Part shown: in pieces, positions 8,432 to 16,638 of the stretch
Numbering within the stretch: the stretch's first letter is position 1
How the letters are laid out: each line of letters begins with the position of its first letter
Assembly (NCBI RefSeq): GCF_026651875.1
Contig: NZ_CP104067.1
Location: 1,364,001 to 1,428,000, forward strand
DNA length: 64,000 bases
Origin: Alicyclobacillus fastidiosus
GTDB taxonomy: Bacteria > Bacillota > Bacilli > Alicyclobacillales > Alicyclobacillaceae
Reading direction: 5' to 3'
The notes under the pieces: model-generated
Seen by the model: the letters and a program-made list of their open reading frames with translations, nothing else
Told to the model about the DNA's origin: nothing
Databases searched by the model: none
Translations under genes and position numbers: made by a program

Positions 8432-8910
8432 TATTGATTGTCATTCTGGAAGTGGGAATATTTGTGGTATTTTTCAACCGTGGTTCGCAGTATTGAAACC
8501 TGGTTGTTCATGGAACATTCTGAACTCTATTGGCTGGATGTGGGGTGGCACCGCAACATTATTTGCTCTTCCGATTGCTGTGGCAACCCTGGTAGCAGGA
8601 CTATTTAAGCGATAGGGATCGTAAGAGTGTTTTTCGAGACTTCATGAACCATTGATTCAACGCAATTATTGTGACGGGATTGGTATACCTCGGATGCTCC
8701 GGCGTCGTCATAAGCGTTATTAGCCTGTGGTAAAGATACGAATGCTGAACTCCTAGCTAAAATTCTTGTGGGGTGACTTGAGGTTTCCTTGTTGTGGCAA
8801 TCTTTATTGGCAAGGTTGTCTTTCATGCTGTACAACTGGTTCTATTGACTAGTGCAACTAGCAAACTCGAAAAGCGCCTGACATGGCGTCTGTGTTGACG
8901 TTACTGGTGG
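8432..8910 (+). pseudogene. Degenerate short hydrophobic frames, possible membrane-protein remnant
   Basis: An AGGAGG (8425-8430) precedes a TTG-started 20-residue frame (MIVILEVGIFVVFFNRG), and further hydrophobic pieces follow in other frames: GWMWGGTATLFALPIAVA (about 8535-8600), IVTGLVYLGCSGVVISVI (about 8670-8730) and VVAIFIGKVVFHAVQLVL (about 8795-8850). The pattern of several membrane-like segments split over frames suggests a decayed membrane gene. No family is recognised. Confidence 0.3.
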
Positions 8911-8935
8911 AAGACTCGGACTTGGAGGAAGACGT

Positions 8936-9793
8936 ATGCATAGGACAGATTACCAGACAAACAGCATCCTCACTCAGGATACCGTCTATGTACAATATCG
9001 GAAGACTGGGAAAGCACCAAATGTCTCATATCCACATACGCACTGTGGATATGAGATCTACTATTTTCAAAATGGAGAAGCCAATTACATCATTGGGGAC
9101 AAAATTTACAGCCTATCACCTGGAGACATGCTGGTTTTTCGAGGGGATATTATGCATCTCGTCAAACCTAGTTTAAGGGTTCCATATTTGCGAAGTGTCG
9201 TGAATTTTCGTGTAGAAGATATGGTTCATGAACTTCATCCATCGATTCAGGAGAAGATGAGTATATTGTTTGAAACATCAGGTGGCGAACGAATTCAATT
9301 TAGTGAGCAAGAGCGCTGTGAAATTGAACATTTGTTCTTCTGTATGGCGCAGGAACAACGGCGGCGTGAGCTGGGCTACAAGGATGTCATACGGTCGCTT
9401 TTGACCGTGTTAATTGCACGCATTCTGCGCAAATATGAAGACACATTATCGCGTAGGCCCGCTGTTCAATTCGTAGGACAGCGCGAAGCCAACATCCAAC
9501 ATGTGTTGCGTATTCTCAACGAACGGTTCCACAACCGCCTGTCACTCGAAGAACTTGCGGTACAGGTTCACCTAAACAAACATTACTTGTGCCACTGTTT
9601 TAAACAAGTAACGGGTTTGACCATCAATCAATATCGCACAAAACTTCGGATTGAGGAGGGAAAGAGACTATTAACGGAGAGCAATAAGCCAATTGGTGTA
9701 ATTGCCGAAGAAGTTGGCGTTGGCGTAACGCAGTTTAGCAGGCTCTTCCGCCAACATGTGGGCGTCTCTCCGCAGGCTTACCGCCATAGGTAG
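8936..9793 (+). CDS. AraC-family transcriptional regulator
   Basis: Protein of 285 residues. The N-terminal half is a cupin-type ligand domain (HTHCGYEIYYFQNGEANYI, LSPGDMLVFRGDIMHLV). The C-terminal 100 residues hold two helix-turn-helix motifs (LSLEELAVQVHLNKHYLCHCF and IGVIAEEVGVGVTQFSRLFR) ending with the AraC signature VGVSPQAYR. ATG 8936 is preceded by GGAGGAAG (8925-8932). It sits upstream of, and in the same direction as, an isomerase gene and a sugar ABC transporter, so it probably activates that operon in response to the transported sugar. Confidence 0.9.
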   Translation: MHRTDYQTNSILTQDTVYVQYRKTGKAPNVSYPHTHCGYEIYYFQNGEANYIIGDKIYSLSPGDMLVFRGDIMHLVKPSLRVPYLRSVVNFRVEDMVHELHPSIQEKMSILFETSGGERIQFSEQERCEIEHLFFCMAQEQRRRELGYKDVIRSLLTVLIARILRKYEDTLSRRPAVQFVGQREANIQHVLRILNERFHNRLSLEELAVQVHLNKHYLCHCFKQVTGLTINQYRTKLRIEEGKRLLTESNKPIGVIAEEVGVGVTQFSRLFRQHVGVSPQAYRHR

Positions 9794-9832
9794 TCAGTTT
9801 ATGTCCACTAACACCAACTCTCGATAACCTAT

Positions 9833-9856
9833 ATTTTACATCAATTATTGTAAAAT
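9833..9856. promoter_or_regulatory. Inverted repeat upstream of the isomerase-ABC operon
   Basis: ATTTTACA (9833-9840) and TGTAAAAT (9849-9856) form a perfect inverted repeat with an 8-base spacer, about 135 bases before the isomerase gene. It is a candidate operator; which protein binds is unknown. Confidence 0.4.
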
Positions 9857-9988
9857 TCAGATCAATATTTGCAGTCCTTAATACATCTGAAGTTGCTAAG
9901 ATATGGATAGGAAAAGCGATCCTTAATCCACGAACCGTATTATTGCGTGTTTTGTCCTCCACTTTTGATATGAAAAAGGGAGCGTGCT

Positions 9989-10819
9989 ATGATGGTCACT
10001 TTAACCGCCTTCGCAGATGAAATTTCTTCAGATTTGACAGAGCAACTTGATGTACTCGAATCGACCGGGATTCAGCACCTCGAATTCCGGGGTGTCTGGA
10101 ATAAAAATGTTCTTGATCTGACGGATATCGAGCTAGAAAAAGTAAGGGAAACTATCCGGGCAAGAGAGTTCCAAGTATCAGCCATCGGCTCTCCCATCGG
10201 GAAAATTTTAATTACAGATGACTTTGAAACGCATCTAACCAAGTTTGAACATGCGATTCGTGTAGCCAGTCATTTAGATACAAAATATATTAGGATTTTC
10301 TCATTCTTTATCCCGAAGGGACAAAAGGCTGAGGAATACCGAAACGAAGTGATGAATCGCCTACAGGAATTAACACACAGGGCCAGTCTCTCTGGCATCA
10401 CCCTACTGCATGAAAACGAAAAGGATATTTACGGAGACATCACAGAGCGTTGCCTAGACATTTTCAAAACCTGTTCATCTCCGAATTTACGTTGTGCATT
10501 CGATCCCGCCAATTTCGTTCAATGCGGAGTGAAACCGTTTACACAAGCTTTTCCTTTTCTTGAACCGTATTGTGATTACATCCATATCAAAGATGCACTG
10601 TTTGAAGGAAATAGAGTTGTCCCCGTAGGTCAAGGCGATGGGGAGGTTAAAGAAGTGTTGAGGGCGATGCTTGAAAAGGGATACGAGGGATTTTTATCTA
10701 TTGAGCCGCATTTGGCTCAGTCAAGAACTTTTGAAGGATTTAGTGGCCCAGAGTTATTTCGCGTCGCTACGGATGCACTTAAGGACCTACTCAGTGAACT
10801 CGGCCAGTCATGGAAATAA
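9989..10819 (+). CDS. Sugar phosphate isomerase/epimerase (xylose-isomerase-like TIM barrel)
   Basis: Protein of 276 residues of the AP endonuclease 2 / xylose-isomerase-like TIM-barrel family. Visible family features are TAFADEIS at the N-terminus, LLHENEKDIYGD (metal-binding glutamate), CAFDPANFVQCG, DYIHIKDA (metal-binding His-Lys-Asp) and GYEGFLSIEPHL. Such enzymes interconvert keto and aldo sugars or epimerise inositol derivatives with a divalent metal. Its place between the AraC regulator and the CUT1 transporter suggests that it acts on the imported sugar. The gene starts with two consecutive ATG codons; GGGAG at 9978-9982 serves either. Confidence 0.82.
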   Translation: MMVTLTAFADEISSDLTEQLDVLESTGIQHLEFRGVWNKNVLDLTDIELEKVRETIRAREFQVSAIGSPIGKILITDDFETHLTKFEHAIRVASHLDTKYIRIFSFFIPKGQKAEEYRNEVMNRLQELTHRASLSGITLLHENEKDIYGDITERCLDIFKTCSSPNLRCAFDPANFVQCGVKPFTQAFPFLEPYCDYIHIKDALFEGNRVVPVGQGDGEVKEVLRAMLEKGYEGFLSIEPHLAQSRTFEGFSGPELFRVATDALKDLLSELGQSWK

Positions 10820-10845
10820 CACACCTACCTTTAAGGGGAGGAAAT

Positions 10846-10911
10846 ATGAAAAAAACTTTTGGATTCGCTGTGATAACTTGGGACTCAAGTGAATTTGGGA
10901 ATTGGAGATGA
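10846..10911 (+). CDS. Possible 21-residue leader peptide before the binding-protein gene
   Basis: A good ribosome binding site (GGGGAGG, 10835-10841) stands in front of ATG 10846, which opens a 21-codon frame ending in TGA at 10909-10911, four bases before the next start codon (10916). The peptide MKKTFGFAVITWDSSEFGNWR begins like a signal peptide but has no hydrophobic core of normal length. It may provide translational coupling to the lipoprotein gene or be the decayed start of a duplicate. Evidence is the RBS and spacing only. Confidence 0.35.
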   Translation: MKKTFGFAVITWDSSEFGNWR

Positions 10912-10915
10912 GGTT

Positions 10916-12214
10916 ATGAAGAGAATCGGTGGAACTGTAGTCGGAGCAGTTTTGGTAGTGAGCAGTTTAGTGACAGGTTGCTCGTCAAACCAAGGTAGTT
11001 CTGGTTCCTCTAATGGCAAGATTGTTTTAAATATGGCGTGGTGGGGAGATGACTCCAGAGCCCAAGTGACTGAACAGGCTGTTAAGGACTTTGAGAAGAT
11101 ACATGCGAACATCCAAGTAAATGTTTCTTATTCAGGATGGAACGGATATTGGCAAAAAATAACAACAGAATTGAGCGGTGGTAATGGCCCTGACGTGATG
11201 CAACAGGATGTTTCCACCCTTTCAAGCTATGCGCAAAGGGGCGCCCTTCTTTCTCTAAGCAAGAATGCCATTGACACGTCATCTATTAGTTCAGCTGCTC
11301 TAGATTCTGGTGTTATTAATGGGAATCTGTACGCTATTCCCGCTGGTATTGAAGGGGTTACCATGTTTTACAATCCCAGTTTGCTCCAAAAGGCCGGCGT
11401 GACCATCACACAGAATGAACAATTAACGTGGACTCAATACGCCAAAATTGCAAACCAGGTAACACAGAAAGTAAAGGGAGTCTATGGTACTCCAGATCTC
11501 TCTGGAGACGAAGTTGCGTTTCAATTTTATCTCCGCGAAAATGGCGAGAATGAGTATACTGCATCGGGTAAACTAGGATTTGACAAACAGACTTTCGAGA
11601 ATTGGTTGAATTATTGGGCATCTTTGCGTAAGTCTGGGGCTGCGCCCCCGGCCTCTTTTACTGCGTCTCAGGCAAATGTTGCTGAAGCTCAAAGCGCCTT
11701 TGCGACAGGGAAAACGCCATTTTCCTTTGATTTTACGGGTGATACTGACTTTAACGACTATGAGTCCTATCTCAAAGAATCTCTGGGGATGATGATGGTT
11801 CCTAGTGTTGCGGGAGGTAAAGAAGGAAATTATCCACGTCCCACAATGTACTGGTCGGTAAATTCCCAGTCTAAATATCCAAAACAGGCAGAAGAATTGG
11901 TCAATTTTCTTGAAAATAGTTTGACTGCAGGCAAGGATTTGGGCCTGTCACGTGGTCTCCCAGTATCGTCCAAGGTGGCTGCCGCTCTTCACAAAACACT
12001 GCCAAAAAACCAGGATACAGCGTGGAATGCAACTCAAGCTGAACTTAAGGTTGCAACACCGATGTCCCCACTCGAGCCGGCTGCGGGAACTCAAGTTTCG
12101 ACACTATTTACAAATATTACTCAAGAAAATGAGTTCGGAAAACTTAGTGCGACTCAAGCTGCGGATCAATTCTTTACACAAGCAGATCAAATTTTGAAGA
12201 ATGCTAACAACTGA
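10916..12214 (+). CDS. Sugar ABC transporter substrate-binding lipoprotein (CUT1)
   Basis: Lipoprotein of 432 residues. The start at 10916 gives a classical signal peptide with lipobox LVTGC (Cys 22); the longer frame from 10889 would put extra residues before it. The mature part has the fold signature of family 1 solute-binding proteins (NMAWWGDDSRAQV, GPDVMQQDVSTLSSYAQRG, YAIPAGIEGVTMFYN). It is tethered outside the membrane and hands a sugar or oligosaccharide to the two permeases encoded next. The substrate is not evident. No ATPase gene follows, so a shared MsmX-type ATPase probably energises it, as is common in Firmicutes. Confidence 0.9.
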   Translation: MKRIGGTVVGAVLVVSSLVTGCSSNQGSSGSSNGKIVLNMAWWGDDSRAQVTEQAVKDFEKIHANIQVNVSYSGWNGYWQKITTELSGGNGPDVMQQDVSTLSSYAQRGALLSLSKNAIDTSSISSAALDSGVINGNLYAIPAGIEGVTMFYNPSLLQKAGVTITQNEQLTWTQYAKIANQVTQKVKGVYGTPDLSGDEVAFQFYLRENGENEYTASGKLGFDKQTFENWLNYWASLRKSGAAPPASFTASQANVAEAQSAFATGKTPFSFDFTGDTDFNDYESYLKESLGMMMVPSVAGGKEGNYPRPTMYWSVNSQSKYPKQAEELVNFLENSLTAGKDLGLSRGLPVSSKVAAALHKTLPKNQDTAWNATQAELKVATPMSPLEPAAGTQVSTLFTNITQENEFGKLSATQAADQFFTQADQILKNANN

Positions 12215-12252
12215 TCAGTTGCTATTTTAGTTTAAGTACCCCACAGGTGAAT

Positions 12253-12287
12253 CGGTTACTCACATAAATAATTCCGTGGAGTAACCG
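12253..12287 (+). promoter_or_regulatory. Intercistronic hairpin between binding protein and permease genes
   Basis: CGGTTACTCACA (12253-12264) and TGGAGTAACCG (12277-12287) pair over about ten bases. There is no T-run. Hairpins at this place in CUT1 operons typically protect the 3' end of the binding-protein message and lower permease expression. Confidence 0.5.
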
Positions 12288-12328
12288 CTTTCTCCGTATG
12301 GGGATTGTGCGATAATGGGGGATTTTAA

Positions 12329-13267
12329 TTGGCTACGAAACTCGACCATTTTGTAATTAAACGTAGAGCTCGAAAACAACTTGCTTCAAAGTACGACAAA
12401 AGTGCCTTTATCTTTCTTCTTCCGTGGCTTATCGGTTTAGTTGGACTCACGGTTGGGCCGATGATTGCTTCTCTCTATCTTTCCTTCACCAATTTCGACC
12501 TATTACAACCTCCAAAATGGGTAGGACTTTCTAATTACAAGAAAATGTTAACATCAGACCCCAATTTCGCTGAGTCAGTTCGAGTCACTGCAATATTCGT
12601 TTTTTCATCAGTTCCATTCAGAATAGTATTTGCTTTATTCATAGCTATGCTCCTAAATCGAAAAATCAAAGGCATTGGTGTGTATCGATCTGCATATTAT
12701 GTTCCTTCGCTCATCGGCGGAAGTATTGCGGTATCGATTATGTGGAGAAATATTTTTGGGCAAACCGGTCTCGTCAACACAGTTCTAGGTTTAGTAGGTA
12801 TCCACGGCCCTGATTGGTTAGGGGACCCGAATTACGCACTTTATGTCCTAAGTTTGCTTTCGGTGTGGCAGTTCGGTTCAACTATGGTAATCTTTCTGGC
12901 TGGGCTTCAACAAATTCCAAATTCCTACTATGATGCATCATCGATTGACGGAGCATCAAAAGTTCAACAGTTTTTCTACGTCACCATCCCTATGTTATCT
13001 CCGGTCATCTTTTTTAATTTAATCATGGCCGTGATCGAGGGGTTCATGCAATTTACGCAGGCCTTTGTCATTACCGGCGGAGGGCCAATGAATTCAACAC
13101 TTCTCTTCGCGTTGTATCTTTACCAACAAGCCTTTACTAATTTCCAAATGGGCTACGCATCGGCTATGGCTTGGGGATTGCTGATTATGATAGCGATAAT
13201 AACGGGCTTACTCTTTTTAACTTCAAAATTTTGGGTACATTATGAGGACGGAGGGGATCAATCGTGA
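12329..13267 (+). CDS. CUT1 sugar ABC transporter permease, MalF/UgpA type
   Basis: Integral membrane protein of 312 residues with about six hydrophobic segments and the conserved cytoplasmic EAA loop (YDASSIDGASKVQQFFYVTIP), which docks to the ATPase. The N-terminal FIFLLPWLIGLVGLTVGPM and the GGGPMNSTLLF stretch are typical of MalF/UgpA-like subunits. It starts with TTG at 12329 behind GGGGGA. It overlaps the next gene by four bases (GTGA), so the two permeases are translationally coupled. Confidence 0.92.
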   Translation: MATKLDHFVIKRRARKQLASKYDKSAFIFLLPWLIGLVGLTVGPMIASLYLSFTNFDLLQPPKWVGLSNYKKMLTSDPNFAESVRVTAIFVFSSVPFRIVFALFIAMLLNRKIKGIGVYRSAYYVPSLIGGSIAVSIMWRNIFGQTGLVNTVLGLVGIHGPDWLGDPNYALYVLSLLSVWQFGSTMVIFLAGLQQIPNSYYDASSIDGASKVQQFFYVTIPMLSPVIFFNLIMAVIEGFMQFTQAFVITGGGPMNSTLLFALYLYQQAFTNFQMGYASAMAWGLLIMIAIITGLLFLTSKFWVHYEDGGDQS

Positions 13268-14115
13268 TTGCTAAACAGCGAAAAAATACGATCTTGACAC
13301 GAGGATTTCTTCACATTTTCCTGATCATATTTGGTCTGTTTATGCTCTATCCAATCATCTGGATGGCATTTTCATCCTTCAAAACTGATAGCGATATTTT
13401 TTCTAGCAATCTTTTCCCCACGCATTGGATCATCACGCAGTACACGAAGGGCTGGTCTGCATTACCTGGCGTGAATTTCGGGAAAATGTTCGGAAATTCC
13501 TTCTTTATCGCGATATTGGTGGTTATCGGAAGTTTGTTTACGTCCTCATTAACAGGGTTCGCATTTGCGCGTTTAAGGTTCCGTTTCAAGGCTCCTCTCT
13601 TCGCAATGCTCATGATCACAATGATGCTGCCATCTCAGGTGACCCTGATTCCACAATACATTGTGTTTCATAAAATCGGTTGGGTGAATACGTTCTATCC
13701 ACTAATCGTGCCTAGCTTTATCGGAGCATCTCCATTTTTTACGTTTTTGACCGTTCAGTTTATACGAGGCATCCCAAAGGAACTGGATGAAGCCGCCAAA
13801 ATAGATGGTTGCAACATGTTTCAGATTTACTGGAGAATTATTCTCCCATTGACCAAACCGGCTCTTGTAACCATTTCGATTTTTAGCTTCTATTGGACGT
13901 GGAATGATTTCTTTGGACAATTGGTATACTTAAACTCACCTTCGAAGTATACAGTTGCATTAGGATTACAGAGTTTCCTGGATCAGCAGGGCTCGAGCCA
14001 ATGGGGGCAAATGTTTGCAATGTCTATGCTGTCCCTGATACCCGTGTTTATCATTTTTATATTTTTCCAGCGATACCTTACGAAAGGGATTGCAACGACT
14101 GGACTTAAGGGCTAG
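13264..14115 (+). CDS. CUT1 sugar ABC transporter permease, MalG/UgpE type
   Basis: Membrane protein of 283 residues with six predicted segments. The EAA loop is DEAAKIDGCNMFQIYWRIILP, and the C-terminal KGIATTGLKG is typical of MalG-like subunits (usual ending GLTAGAVKG). It starts at GTG 13264 inside the stop of the preceding permease gene and completes the transporter. It is the last gene of the araC-isomerase-ABC cluster. Confidence 0.92.
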   Translation: MIAKQRKNTILTRGFLHIFLIIFGLFMLYPIIWMAFSSFKTDSDIFSSNLFPTHWIITQYTKGWSALPGVNFGKMFGNSFFIAILVVIGSLFTSSLTGFAFARLRFRFKAPLFAMLMITMMLPSQVTLIPQYIVFHKIGWVNTFYPLIVPSFIGASPFFTFLTVQFIRGIPKELDEAAKIDGCNMFQIYWRIILPLTKPALVTISIFSFYWTWNDFFGQLVYLNSPSKYTVALGLQSFLDQQGSSQWGQMFAMSMLSLIPVFIIFIFFQRYLTKGIATTGLKG

Positions 14116-14184
14116 AGGATTGAGCTAAGAAATGAATACTAACACAGCGATGTCCTATAATTGAACAGCTCAATACTCTTTACC

Positions 14185-14231
14185 CATCTCCCTGCACGCC
14201 TCCTCTCCAAGGATGTCTGCGCGGGGAGATG
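14185..14231 (+). terminator. Hairpin downstream of the ABC operon
   Basis: CATCTCCC (14185-14192) and GGGAGATG (14224-14231) pair perfectly, and the flanking CTGCACGC/GCGC strengthens the stem. The T-run behind it is weak (TTCACGTTT), so its efficiency as an operon terminator is uncertain. Confidence 0.45.
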
Positions 14232-14656
14232 TTCACGTTTAAATGGGCCACTGCCATCCCGAACCATTACGCTGCCAGCAATGGCGACCACACACGCCGC
14301 CCCTATCTGTTAGAACCACGACAAGTGAAAAAAATTCCCCTAACGGCATATCGCTGTTACGTTTGTAAGACGATGGCTTTGGCAAAACTATATCACTCTT
14401 TCCTGGGTTACTACTCTCGAGGAAATGGACCAGCCGAGTTCAGTACTGAGGCCAGATACTCCTCCATACTACCCATTTCCACCCAGCTAGGCGGTCTCAC
14501 GTCCGTTAGACACAGTAGCGCCGGAGTTCACATAAAAGATTTGATCACCAACTTCCATCAAGTGTTTACAAACGGTGCTGAGACCGTTATTATGCGCCTA
14601 GAAATGTCATGCAGCCGCAATGGAATTTATCGTTTGAAAATAGTGGTCGTAGAAGA
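14232..14656. other. No recognisable gene
   Basis: A plus-strand frame from 14229 runs to 14828 across the left end of the IS1182 element, so it cannot be a native gene in its entirety. Its N-terminal part resembles no family I know and its start has no spaced ribosome binding site. It may be the 3' remnant of a gene disrupted by the insertion. Confidence 0.3.
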
Positions 14657-14745
14657 ACCAAAGAGGGTGTCCCAAAAGGCATTTGTATGCCTGGCGGGAC
14701 ACGCTTATAAGTTACTGGGACTGTTTTCAACGAGGAAAATAATGA

Positions 14746-14785
14746 AGTGGCGGCGTTCCTCATCTAGGCGAGGGACGCTGCCACT
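14746..14785 (-). terminator. Terminator of the IS1182 transposase (minus strand)
   Basis: Read on the minus strand, AGTGGCAGCGTCCC pairs with GGAACGCCGCCACT and is followed by TCATTATTTT. It lies where the transposase gene would end if the nested element were removed. Confidence 0.6.
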
Positions 14786-14905
14786 CGGGTTCGACAGTTA
14801 CAACCCGTTTATAAGCATTTGTGGATAACCGGAATCCCGTAACGGCGCGGAATTCCGGTTATTTTATGTAGGCATTTTTACGAAAAGTTGTAGACATGCG
14901 AATTT

Positions 14906-14934
14906 CTGTGGATAACTAGTATTGTTATCCACAG
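14906..14934. repeat. Palindrome of two DnaA-box-like sequences
   Basis: CTGTGGATAAC (14906-14916), spacer TAGTATT, GTTATCCACAG (14924-14934): a perfect 11-base inverted repeat. Each arm contains TTATCCACA, identical to the bacterial DnaA-box consensus. It lies 40 bases upstream of the IS1634 transposase. Confidence 0.8.
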
Positions 14935-14973
14935 TAGTTGACTTCGTAGAACATATGATTTTAAAATGTAGAC

Positions 14974-16625
14974 ATGTACATACGGCGGATATCACGAAAA
15001 AATAAAAACGGTTCTGTCACGTCCTACGTGCAGCTTGCCCATAATGAACGCAATCCCAAGACCGGCAATCCCCAAGCGAAAGTCCTCTACCACTTCGGGC
15101 GTGAAGATGAAGTGGACATGGATGGATTGAAGAGGCTTGCCGCGAGCATCTCACGATTCCTTGGTGATGAACCCGTTGCGTCGGAGCCCAAGGATAGCGT
15201 GCAGTTGAGTCTGCTCGATAGCAAAACGTTTGGCACCGCTTATATCGTCGACTCGTTGTGGCATGAACTTGGCGTGGGTCAAGCCATATCCAAGCGTCTG
15301 GCACAGCGCAAATATGAAGCCCCGATAGAGCGGGCCATCTTTGCGATGGTCGCCAATCGAGCCTTGGACCCCTCGAGCAAGCTTGGCATGGAGGACTGGG
15401 TGAAGCGAGACATCGCACTCCCCGGTGTTGAGAACTTTGAGGTCCACCAGGGGTACCGTGCAATGGATTTCCTGATTGAATCGGACGTAGACATCCAGAG
15501 AGAAGTGTTCGAGACTGTCGCCGACTTGTTGAACCTGGAAGTCGACTTACTGTTCTTTGACACCACGTCAAGCTACTTTGAAATGGATGACGAGCCGGAA
15601 GAAGACAGTCTGAAGCAACCCGGCTACTCCAAGGACCACCGGCCGGACTTACCGCAGGTCGTAATTGGTTTTGCAGTGACCCGAGACGGCATCCCTGTGC
15701 GGTGTTGGGTATGGCCAGGAACACGTCAGACATGACCGTCATTCCAGAAGTGAAGAAGGACCTCATTGGCTGGCGTCTCGGACGCGTCGTTACGGTCGTC
15801 GACCGTGGGTTCAGCTCGGAGGACAATTTACGTGAACTCCAGAAAGCCGGAGGGCATTACATTGCTGGAGAGAAGATGACCTCTGGGAAGCAGACAGTCG
15901 AAGATGCCATGTCTCGTCCTGGGCGATTTAAAACGATACGGGATAACCTTGAAATAAAGGAAATCGTCGTAGGAGACGGTGAGGCACGGGTCCGATATGT
16001 GCTCGTTCGCAACCCAGATGAAGCTCGCCGAGATGCGTTTCGGCGCGAGGCACACCTCAAGGCCCTGGAAGCAGAGCTCGCACGACTCAAGGAGTTGGAT
16101 AACGACGCACACACCAAGGCGCACTGTCGATTGCAAAGTCACCCGACCTTCAAGCGTTACTTGAAGTCGGACAAGCGTGGCAATCTCACAGTTGACCACC
16201 AGGCGGTTAAGGCGATGGAACGACTGGACGGAAAGTATCTGATCCGAACCTCAGACGACACACTGTCCGCGGAAGATGTGGCCCTTGGATACAAGCAGCT
16301 CTGGCAGGTTGAGGCGGCATTCCGTTCTCTGAAACAGACCATGGAATTGCGCCCGATGTACCACAGGAAGAATGAGCGGATTCGGGCACATGTACTACTG
16401 TGCTGGCTCTCGTTACTTTTGGTTCGGGTGGCAGAGAACCGAACTAGCCACACATGGCGAGAGATCCGTTCTGTCATGAACGAGATGCACCTTGTAACCT
16501 ACAAAGCTGGTAGCGGCAGAGTCCGGCAGCGAACAGAAGTAACCCCGGAGCAGGCACAAATCCTGAAAGCGCTGGGTTACGAACATCCACCGTTGTTCTC
16601 GGACATATCCACAGATACGCTGTAG
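14974..16625 (+). pseudogene. IS1634-family (IS4-like DDE) transposase, frameshifted
   Basis: The first part (14974 to about 15720) has the family start YIRRISRKNKNGSVTSYVQL and the DDE segment VDLLFFDTTSSYFE. A one-base loss near 15720 shifts the frame; the sequence continues as NTSDMTVIPEVKKDLIGW, VVTVVDRGFSS (second acidic residue) and YKQLWQVEAAFRSLK (catalytic glutamate region) to 16625. Restoring a single base gives one frame of about 550 residues, the normal family length. As it stands it is a pseudogene; programmed frameshifting is not known for this family. Confidence 0.88.
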
Positions 16626-16638
16626 GCACCACACGAAG

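Noticed and set aside
14577..14600. TPP riboswitch suggested by CTGAGA
   Set aside because: Only the single word CTGAGA is present; the remaining conserved elements and a thiamine-related gene are absent.
14229..14828. 199-codon plus-strand frame downstream of the first ABC operon
   Set aside because: It crosses the terminal repeat of the IS1182 element and reaches the nested element, so it cannot be a native gene in full; no family match.
15690..15740. Programmed frameshift in the IS1634-type transposase
   Set aside because: No slippery heptamer with downstream structure is seen, and the family is not known to use frameshifting; simple decay is more likely.
15017..15826. 269-codon minus-strand frame over the IS1634 transposase
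   Set aside because: Shadow of the transposase pseudogene; no recognisable protein features.
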